In this document: positions 57,729 to 64,000 of the stretch, piece by piece
Layout of the letters: each line of letters starts with the position of its first letter
Numbering within the stretch: the stretch's first letter is position 1
DNA from: Shewanella polaris
GTDB taxonomy: Bacteria; Pseudomonadota; Gammaproteobacteria; Enterobacterales; Shewanellaceae
Direction: 5' to 3'
Assembly: GCF_006385555.1 (NCBI RefSeq)
Contig: NZ_CP041036.1
Coordinates: 868,001-932,000 of the forward strand
Length of the DNA: 64,000 bases
Notes under the pieces: model-generated
Told to the model about the DNA's origin: nothing
Databases searched by the model: none
Seen by the model: only the letters and a program-made list of their open reading frames with translations
Made by a program: the position numbers and the translations under genes

Positions 57729-59156
57729 CTAAAGCGGTGGTTTACCTACATCAGTCGACACATCAATCGATCCCTCTGTTGAAGCCGCATCGGCAGCAAT
57801 CACTTGATTTTGAGATCGATTCACCAGCACCACTAATAACAACACCGGAAAGCCAATCAAACTGGCAGCAATAAAGAAGTTGATATAACCAAAAGCATCT
57901 ACGTACAAGCCTGAAAATCCAGCAATAAACTTAGGGAACAACAACATAATCGACGACAATAACGCATATTGTGTGGCGCTGTAACCACTACTGGTTAAGC
58001 TGGACAAATAAGCAATAAACGCTGCAGTCGCAATGCCTGCACTAAAATTGTCCACTGATATAGCTAAGGTTAAAAACGGCACGTTATAACCAATATATGC
58101 TTGCCAAGCGAACAGCAAGTTAGTGACTGCAACTAACAATGCGCCCAAGAACAGAATCTTCATGGTGCCATAGCGCATGATTAATACCCCACCAAAAGCG
58201 GCACCGACTAAGGTCATGATCAAACCATAGACTTTACTGATAAAAGCGATTTCCTCTTTACTAAAACCGATGTCGACGTAAAACACATTCGCCATAATGC
58301 CCATGACAATATCAGAGATACGATAGCACGATATTAACAACAAAATGAGAATCGCACTTTTGCCATGGCGCCTAAAAAAGTCAATAAAAGGTAATACACT
58401 AGCGCTGTATAACCAGGCTAATGCCCCTGCGACTTTTACTGGGTATTTGGCTGCAAACTCGGCTCTTAATAGGCGTTCTTTATCGTCAGCATATTTGGTA
58501 TCTACTTGGGGTTCTTTACTGCATAACGTGGTAATAATACCGACACCCATTAGCATGGCCATAGCAAAGTAGGCGGTCTGCCAAGCTTCTAAATTGTAAG
58601 CATCATCACCTGGAGATACCCAAGCTGCGATGGTTAACGCACCCGCAGTGGCAATGATCATCGCACTGCGATAACCGACTTGGTAAGCAGCGGCAAGGGC
58701 TGCTTGCATTTTTTCTGGGGCGGATTCAATCCTGAAAGCATCAATAACAATATCTTGAGTGGCAGATGCAAAGGCTAACAATAATGCGCATACTGCTAAA
58801 CGCTCAAGATTAACCACAGGATCACTTACTGACATACCGAGTATTGCGCCGACTAAGCATAATTGTGCAAACAGCATCCAGCCGCGTCGTCGGCCTAAAA
58901 AACGGGTGAACAAAGGGAGTGACATACGGTCGACGAGGGGAGACCATGCCCATTTAAAAGCATAAGTCAGTGCTATCCAGCTAAAATAACCAATAGCGGC
59001 TCGGTCGACACCGGCTTCACGCAACCAAAAGCTGAGGGTAGAAAAAACCAGCATTAATGGTAAACCGGCAGAAAAGCCTAGTAAGAGTAGAATGAATACT
59101 CGTTTATGGTAGTAAACCGATAAGGCTTCACGGGTTCGAGATAAAAAAACCGACAT
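57729..59156 (-). CDS. ampG: AmpG-family muropeptide MFS permease
   Basis: A 475-residue MFS transporter with about twelve to fourteen helices (LLLGFSAGLPLMLVFSTLSFWLREAGVDRAAIGYF, WAWSPLVDRMSLPLFTRFLGRRRGW, FASATQDIVIDAFRIE). AmpG imports GlcNAc-anhydroMurNAc peptides released by lytic transglycosylases such as MltB and RlpA, for cell-wall recycling and, in some bacteria, beta-lactamase induction. Only monocistronic context is seen. Confidence 0.95.
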   Translation of the reverse strand: MSVFLSRTREALSVYYHKRVFILLLLGFSAGLPLMLVFSTLSFWLREAGVDRAAIGYFSWIALTYAFKWAWSPLVDRMSLPLFTRFLGRRRGWMLFAQLCLVGAILGMSVSDPVVNLERLAVCALLLAFASATQDIVIDAFRIESAPEKMQAALAAAYQVGYRSAMIIATAGALTIAAWVSPGDDAYNLEAWQTAYFAMAMLMGVGIITTLCSKEPQVDTKYADDKERLLRAEFAAKYPVKVAGALAWLYSASVLPFIDFFRRHGKSAILILLLISCYRISDIVMGIMANVFYVDIGFSKEEIAFISKVYGLIMTLVGAAFGGVLIMRYGTMKILFLGALLVAVTNLLFAWQAYIGYNVPFLTLAISVDNFSAGIATAAFIAYLSSLTSSGYSATQYALLSSIMLLFPKFIAGFSGLYVDAFGYINFFIAASLIGFPVLLLVVLVNRSQNQVIAADAASTEGSIDVSTDVGKPPL

Positions 59157-59283
59157 AAGACAACTGGATAATGGAGAATGGCTCTAGCTTATGTTGCAAG
59201 GGGTTTTGGTTCAAGCCATTCTAAAAGATTATTCAGTCAGTTTGAGGTTAAATAGGAATTAGATCTAAATTCAGCTGATAGTT

Positions 59284-59619
59284 TTAAGGTCTGATACCTA
59301 TACAGCTTTGTGGCACATTACCGCCAATATTAATGTAATCGCAGCAATCATGAACTTGTTGACGTAAGTATTGATTGCCTTTAATTGTCCAACCAGACCA
59401 ATGATCAAAACAGTACAATAAGTGCCAAAACACTTTTTCTGTATCGCTAAGTTGTTCTGTTAGTTGATTAGGGTTGTTTGATATAAATTGCCATTCTTCT
59501 AATACATCCCACATATACAGCTGTATTTCTTTGTAATCTAATTGATTTTCTAAAAAAGCTTTACCGAAATAGGCAAGTTGTGGGGCTTTAGTTTCAATAA
59601 AATCATTAGCCGAGATCAT
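59284..59619 (-). CDS. Conserved-looking hypothetical protein
   Basis: A 111-residue soluble, acidic protein rich in aromatic residues (MISANDFIETKAPQLAYFGKAFLENQL, FWHLLYCFDHWSGWTIKGNQYLRQQVHDCCDYINIGG). A good ribosome-binding site (aggac) lies 6 bases before the ATG. Three Cys cluster near the C-terminus. I do not recognise the family and propose no function. Confidence 0.65.
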   Translation of the reverse strand: MISANDFIETKAPQLAYFGKAFLENQLDYKEIQLYMWDVLEEWQFISNNPNQLTEQLSDTEKVFWHLLYCFDHWSGWTIKGNQYLRQQVHDCCDYINIGGNVPQSCIGIRP

Positions 59620-59954
59620 AAGTGCGTCCTGAGTATTTGAAATGTGGTTGCCAAGAATTGCGCAGCTAACTAAGTGGGTATGTAAAATAGAGTATAGACG
59701 TTAATTACACACTTGAAGCGGTAAGCGTGAAAAAAAACAGTTATTTTGTCAACCTAAAGTACTACTTAGTTGATTTGTTAGCTAGTAAGTATGTATAGGG
59801 TAACAATTAATTGCTGTTGTTAATGATTGAAAAAAACGTATCGGTTAACGATAAGTAAGACGATCTCTGCTGATGGACATTGATCAGAAATGAAGACTGA
59901 TGGCATGACTACCGATGTGATGGTCATCGGTAGTCATAGACAAATAATGTGAGA
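59620..59954. other. 335-bp intergenic region with a strong hairpin
   Basis: Between the hypothetical gene and the cyclophilin gene, both on the minus strand. A perfect 13-bp stem (atgactaccgatg / catcggtagtcat, 59905-59937, 7-base loop) lies 18 bases past the cyclophilin stop and is probably its terminator, though a T run is lacking. The rest is AT-rich and presumably holds the promoter of the hypothetical gene. Confidence 0.6.
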
Positions 59955-60539
59955 TTAGCGAGGCAATAAAGTGGCTTTTTTCAGCATAACGGTATTAACC
60001 GGAAAATCGGGCCAGTTTAAGGTTTCGTTATGTTCAGTCGGTACCAATGAAATTGCTTCTAATACCTCCATACCTTGAGTGACTTCACCAAAAACGGCAT
60101 AGCCCCAACGTCGTTTAGAAGGATCTAATTTCTTATTGTCACCGACATTAAAGAAAAACTGACGTGTTGCTGAATGGGGAGCATTATCTCGAGCCATTGC
60201 AATTGTTCCCAGAGAGTTAGATAAACCATTTCCGGATTCATTCACTATGGGAGCAAGTGACGGGCGCTCTTCTAGTTTAGAGGTTAACCCACCACCTTGG
60301 ACCACAAACTCGGCAATCACACGATGGAAAATGGTGTTGTCATATTCACCTTTAACCACATAAGTTAAAAAGTTATCTACGGTAAGCGGTGCACGAGTGC
60401 GATCTAACTCAACCACAATTTTCCCCATTGAGGTGTCAAACTCTACTTGTGGATACAAGGTGTCTTCTTGAATATCGACCGCGGCATTGGTGCCCAAGCT
60501 GGTCAATAACAATAGGCAGGTGGCGAACCTTTTCAACAT
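59955..60539 (-). CDS. Periplasmic peptidyl-prolyl cis-trans isomerase (cyclophilin)
   Basis: About 194 residues: a signal peptide (MLKRFATCLLLLTSLGTNAA) and a cyclophilin domain with VEFDTSMGKIVVELDRTRAPLTVDNFLTYV, NTIFHRVIAEFVVQGGG, AMARDNAPHSATRQFFFNVGDN and GYAVFGEVTQGMEVLEAI. It catalyses proline isomerisation during folding in the periplasm, like PpiA. The open frame extends to 60578, but ATG 60539 after aagga with a clean signal peptide is preferred. Confidence 0.95.
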   Translation of the reverse strand: MLKRFATCLLLLTSLGTNAAVDIQEDTLYPQVEFDTSMGKIVVELDRTRAPLTVDNFLTYVVKGEYDNTIFHRVIAEFVVQGGGLTSKLEERPSLAPIVNESGNGLSNSLGTIAMARDNAPHSATRQFFFNVGDNKKLDPSKRRWGYAVFGEVTQGMEVLEAISLVPTEHNETLNWPDFPVNTVMLKKATLLPR

Positions 60540-60600
60540 AATATGCAGTCCTTCTTTATTGGCATCGTTTGATGCCAATACCTAATAACGTCAGTTAGGC

Positions 60601-61167
60601 TTAACGCTGAATAAATTGGTGTAACTCTTCATCGTTAATAATTTCGGTGGTGAGTTTATCAACCAACTTGGTGATATCTAATTCAAGCGTGGCAAAATCT
60701 GGGCTTAATGGGCCTTTTAAATAGCCGTTAGCATTATATGTTTTAGTAAACTCTTGCTGTGAGTTTTTAGCCAATACATTGATAACTAAACGTGTTTTGG
60801 ATTCAAAACTGAATGTCGAATCTGTTACGTCGGCCAACAAATAATGTAACTGAAACTGTACTGAATTAGGTGCAGCAGGGTCTATTACATAACCCGCTTT
60901 GCTCATCCCATTACGGAACAGTGTGTCCAGTTGTTGACGAATAGGTTCGCTGGCACTGACTAGTTTAGGCGCTTTGCCTTCTTCATTAAAACGCACTACA
61001 AAGCTTGCTTCGCGGGTATCAATGGTCTCGACCATTACAGGGAAATTGGTTTCAGTTTGTAACTGAACAGGGCCCAGTGCAGGGTTGAGACCAATATGAG
61101 TCGGCTCATAACTCGCACAAGCCGTAAGCAATAATGTAGACAGTAAAATAGGGATCAATAACTTCAT
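60601..61167 (-). CDS. YajG-like lipoprotein
   Basis: About 188 residues from ATG 61167: a lipoprotein signal (MKLLIPILLSTLLLTACAS) followed by a domain resembling YajG (GLNPALGPVQLQTETNFPVMVETIDTREA, IRQQLDTLFRNGMSKAGYVI, LEIDITKLVDKLTTEI type ending). The function of YajG is unknown. It lies 61 bases upstream of the cyclophilin gene on the same strand and may be co-transcribed. The frame opens further upstream at 61230, which would bury the lipobox. Confidence 0.85.
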   Translation of the reverse strand: MKLLIPILLSTLLLTACASYEPTHIGLNPALGPVQLQTETNFPVMVETIDTREASFVVRFNEEGKAPKLVSASEPIRQQLDTLFRNGMSKAGYVIDPAAPNSVQFQLHYLLADVTDSTFSFESKTRLVINVLAKNSQQEFTKTYNANGYLKGPLSPDFATLELDITKLVDKLTTEIINDEELHQFIQR

Positions 61168-61438
61168 GAGACAACAATAACGAGCAATAGGTGGATAAAT
61201 AATAACAGAATTTGTCTGGGTTTCCAGCATCCCTAAAGTTATGTTGCTAAAACATAACTTGAGTTATGCGCCTCTCAATGGCGAAGGGTGGCAAAATCAT
61301 TAATATCTCATTAAAGGTACTGCTCTCAATTGAGCAATATAGCAACAATGTGTGTTGGTTATTGACATTAATGTCGGATCAATTCAGGTTAGTGCGATAC
61401 AACTTAAGTCAAATAAACAATGTGATGTAGGTAATGTC

Positions 61439-62464
61439 ATGCAACATAAACAGCCACAACTGGCTCCAGATAAATTGATCAATGCCAATGGCCAACCAGT
61501 GTTTGGCCTATTTGATGGGATTATTGATTCACTCAATGTGGATCAATTTTCTTATTCTACGGTAATGGATAAACCCGCATCGAAACTGGCTAAGTATTTT
61601 AATTTTAAACAGTTCCAGTTTGTTAGCATTATTACCCCTCATTATATTGTGGCAGTCGCGATTGCCGATATTCGTTATGTCGCTAATGGCTTTTGTTATC
61701 TTTATGACATCAAAGCCAATAAGCTGACCCAGACACAATGGTTAACCCCATTAGGGCTTGGTTGTAAGTTAAGCGACTCTCCTAAGCATGGGCGCGCCGA
61801 AATCGGCCGTAAACACAAAGGTATTGTTATCGATATTGTCGATGGACAATGGCAGGTCGATATCAACCTTGCCGATATACAAGCCAATTTACGCATTCAA
61901 CCTGCACCGCTGAGTTTACCTATAAGTTTGTGTACGCCCACAGGTTATAACGGTTGGACTTATACTCAAAAGCACAATGGTTTAGCCGTAACAGGGCAAC
62001 TAACCATTCGTCATGAACCACAGCCCTTAAATCATGCGCTGGCAGGTTATGACTTTTCGGCCGGGTTTATGCGTCGCGAAACCAGTTGGCGTTGGGCTTC
62101 AATTAATGCCCAAACCGACGATGGTGTTATTGGGCTGAATTTAGCCGCCGGCGTTAACGAAACGGGTCAAACTGAAAATGTAATGTGGATAAATGGTGGG
62201 CGCCACTTATTGGGCGCTGCGCAATTTGATTTTAATCGATGCTCACAGCAGGATGTATGGCATATCACTACCAATGATGGTCAAGTTGATTTGCATTTTA
62301 GACCGTTAAATCAACGCAGCGAAAAGCTCAATTTAATCTGGTTAAAAAACAATTTTAGACAATATATTGGCCATTTCAGCGGGGTGATTTGTGATAACAA
62401 TGGCAATCAATATCGCTTAACAAACCAATTAGGGTTAACTGAGGACCATTTTGCTAAGTGGTAA
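61439..62464 (+). CDS. DUF2804 family protein
   Basis: About 341 residues from ATG 61439, which follows aggtaa. MQHKQPQLAPDKLINANGQPVFGLFDG, LSFPISLCTPTGYNGWTYTQKHNGLAVTG-like central strands and YDFSAGFMRRETSWRWASINAQTDDG match DUF2804, a beta-rich family without known biochemical role that resembles lipocalin-like carotenoid-associated hydroxyneurosporene synthase proteins. The frame is open back to a GTG at 61352, but that segment looks unlike the family. The next gene, a fatty-acid hydroxylase-type protein, suggests lipid metabolism (inference). Confidence 0.82.
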   Translation: MQHKQPQLAPDKLINANGQPVFGLFDGIIDSLNVDQFSYSTVMDKPASKLAKYFNFKQFQFVSIITPHYIVAVAIADIRYVANGFCYLYDIKANKLTQTQWLTPLGLGCKLSDSPKHGRAEIGRKHKGIVIDIVDGQWQVDINLADIQANLRIQPAPLSLPISLCTPTGYNGWTYTQKHNGLAVTGQLTIRHEPQPLNHALAGYDFSAGFMRRETSWRWASINAQTDDGVIGLNLAAGVNETGQTENVMWINGGRHLLGAAQFDFNRCSQQDVWHITTNDGQVDLHFRPLNQRSEKLNLIWLKNNFRQYIGHFSGVICDNNGNQYRLTNQLGLTEDHFAKW

Positions 62465-62560
62465 TAAATATTAAAAATATGTTCTGTTAAACGTAGGCTT
62501 TATTAGGGGATATGGCATTCACTGAGTCAAACCCGTAGCTGAAAATAATAATAAATAGAA

Positions 62561-63451
62561 ATGGATAACAATATGGACATGGATTTATTGATTGCTCATC
62601 CTGAGTGGTTATTACTGGTGTTAGCTCCGATATTTTTCGGCTGTATTTTATTGGAATGGTGGTTTGGTGTTCGCGCTCAGCGCTTGCCCAGCAATGCGCA
62701 ATATCGTCCCGCTGAAGTGTTGTGCAATTTTGTATTGGCTGGCATGCATCAAGTTGCGGATATTATCGCGAGCTTATTTATTGCGAAGATCTATTTACAC
62801 TTATTTGGCTGGCGTTTATTTGATATCGAAATGACATTAATCACTTTTGGCTTGTTGCTCATTGCTCAAGACTTTTGTTATTACTGGTTTCATCGCGCTA
62901 GCCATCGTATTCGTTGGATGTGGGCTGCACATGTAGTGCATCACAGCTCTGAAAACATGAATTTCAGCACAGCCTTCAGACAAAGCTTAATGTATCCTCT
63001 GGCTGGAATGTGGCTGTTTTGGTTACCTTTGGTGGTAATTGGCTTTGACCCTAATTGGGTGGTGTTTGCCGTATTACTTAACCTTGGGTTGCAGTTTTTT
63101 GTACATACTCAAGCCATAAAGTCGTTAGGGCCACTGGAATGGATTTTTAACACTCCATCTCATCATCGTGTTCATCATGGTCGTAATCCGCAATATATCG
63201 ACAAAAATTATGCTGGCGTGTTGATTATATGGGACAAAATGTTTGGTACGTTTGAGCCTGAAAATGAAACCGTGGTATACGGTATTACTAAGCCTGTAAA
63301 CAGTTTTAACCCGTTAGTGGTGACATTTAGCGAGTGGCGCGACATGTGGTGTGATGTGAGCAAATCACAATTATCACTTTGGCAGCGATTGCGGATCTTA
63401 TTTGCACCACCTTCAACGCATCAGCAGTCATCCACTAAAACGGATGCTTAA
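62561..63451 (+). CDS. Fatty acid hydroxylase / sterol desaturase superfamily protein
   Basis: A 296-residue membrane protein with four to five helices and the eight-histidine di-iron pattern: HRASH (YYWFHRASHRIRWMWAAHVVHHSSEN, including HVVHH) and HHRVHHG near the C-terminus. It is probably an oxygen-dependent lipid hydroxylase or desaturase in the inner membrane; the substrate is unknown. Two ATGs near the start are possible. Confidence 0.9.
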   Translation: MDNNMDMDLLIAHPEWLLLVLAPIFFGCILLEWWFGVRAQRLPSNAQYRPAEVLCNFVLAGMHQVADIIASLFIAKIYLHLFGWRLFDIEMTLITFGLLLIAQDFCYYWFHRASHRIRWMWAAHVVHHSSENMNFSTAFRQSLMYPLAGMWLFWLPLVVIGFDPNWVVFAVLLNLGLQFFVHTQAIKSLGPLEWIFNTPSHHRVHHGRNPQYIDKNYAGVLIIWDKMFGTFEPENETVVYGITKPVNSFNPLVVTFSEWRDMWCDVSKSQLSLWQRLRILFAPPSTHQQSSTKTDA

Positions 63452-63479
63452 GCAAACTTAAACCGACCACCGCGGATAT

Positions 63480-64000
63480 TTATCGCGATTTTCTTGCTTT
63501 AATAGAGTAAACAAGTGGGATGAGGTGGTCTTGATGTTTTAGCTGGAAACCTTTGCCCGCTATAAACTTCAAACCCTCGATACAATTATAGGGACTGTAA
63601 GGGTGCTCGTTAAAAGCTTCGATGTTAAGTCCTGCGTTAATGAGTGCGCTAATGACTTCGCTTATTGGATGCGGCCAAGTGACTACTGTTTCGATTTGGT
63701 CATTGTGGTTTTCGGTATAGGTGACTTCATCTTCGATATCGGGTTGTGACTGTGGGAAGTAGCCATAACCACACAACACATCATTAAAAGGGTGGAACTC
63801 AACCAAATGAAATTCACCGCCAGGACGTAATGCACCAGCAATGGTTTGTGCCCAGCGACTTAAGTCTGGTAACCAAGCTAATACCCCATAAGAGGTGAAT
63901 ACGATGTCATATTGCTTGGTGTTGTTGTCACCAAATTGATAAATGTCGTTATTAATGAACGTGGCAGGTAAATGTAATTGAGCCGCCAGATTTTTTGCCG
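63480..64000 (-). CDS. Class I SAM-dependent methyltransferase, N-terminus off the right edge
   Basis: The open frame runs from the stop at 63480 through to the window edge (at least 173 residues). DIVFTSYGVLAWLPDLSRWAQTIAGALRPGGEFHLVEFHPF is the motif III/post-III region of a Rossmann methyltransferase. A start at 63806 would cut through this domain, so the true start lies beyond the window. The substrate is unknown. Confidence 0.85.
   Translation of the reverse strand, partial: AKNLAAQLHLPATFINNDIYQFGDNNTKQYDIVFTSYGVLAWLPDLSRWAQTIAGALRPGGEFHLVEFHPFNDVLCGYGYFPQSQPDIEDEVTYTENHNDQIETVVTWPHPISEVISALINAGLNIEAFNEHPYSPYNCIEGLKFIAGKGFQLKHQDHLIPLVYSIKARKSR

Overview
This window looks like chromosome of a marine gammaproteobacterium, most probably a psychrotolerant Shewanella. 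Three things point there: moderately AT-rich coding DNA, gene orders typical of that genus (rsfS-rlmH-mrdA-rodA-mltB-rlpA-dacA-ybeD-lipB-lipA; miaB/ubiF followed by a tRNA Met-Leu-Gln array; hemA-prfA-prmC-sirB2-sirB1-kdsA), and a TonB2-type (TtpC) energising cluster of the kind known from Vibrio and Shewanella. The genus call is inference from synteny and protein style, not from a database search.

Region 1 (1-12.7 kb) is the accessory part. On the minus strand, ten tightly packed and often overlapping genes form one probable operon: TonB-dependent receptor, periplasmic binding protein, FecCD-type permease, an ABC ATPase fused to a second THEP1-like P-loop NTPase, a CcsA-like and a ResB-like membrane protein, a DUF3450 coiled-coil protein, TtpC, ExbB and ExbD (cut by the left edge). 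The set would carry a ligand across the outer membrane (receptor energised by its own TonB2-type motor) and the inner membrane (BtuCD/FecCD-type importer). The ResB/CcsA-like pair suggests a haem or tetrapyrrole connection. A HTH-PBP-like regulator just upstream, of a type often linked to molybdate or tungstate, offers a competing substrate hypothesis. Upstream lie a 27-bp perfect palindrome, a response regulator whose AAA+ domain has lost key motifs, and the divergent HTH-PBP regulator, which is split by one in-frame TAA.

Region 2 (12.9-35.3 kb) is core housekeeping. It holds holD-rimI (plus strand), then minus-strand operons for lipoate (lipA, lipB), cell wall elongation (dacA, rlpA, mltB, rodA, mrdA), ribosome maturation and silencing (rlmH, rsfS), NAD (nadD), replication (holA), LPS export (lptE), leuS, and the lnt-corC-ybeY-ybeZ group, then miaB. 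A ~266-bp MITE-like element with terminal inverted repeats sits between nadD and rsfS.

Region 3 (35.8-41.6 kb) has ubiF, pth, ychF, a seven-tRNA operon (Met-Leu-Gln-Gln-Met-Leu-Gln) behind a strong promoter with a GC-rich discriminator, a second inverted and longer copy of the MITE, and a patatin-like phospholipase. Region 4 (41.8-52.6 kb) has prs, ispE and lolB facing away from hemA, prfA, prmC, sirB2, sirB1, a DUF819 membrane protein and kdsA, then an EamA transporter. Two blocks that are far apart in E. coli (minute 14-15 and minute 27) are joined here.

Region 5 (52.6-64 kb) is a looser set of mostly single genes: a ketopantoate reductase-like protein, VanZ-like, yajQ, an N-terminally truncated PstS-like relic, an orphan nqrM, a thioesterase, trmH, ampG, a cyclophilin, a YajG-like lipoprotein, DUF2804, a fatty-acid hydroxylase family protein and a methyltransferase cut by the right edge. 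No prophage, IS transposase, integron or CRISPR array was seen.
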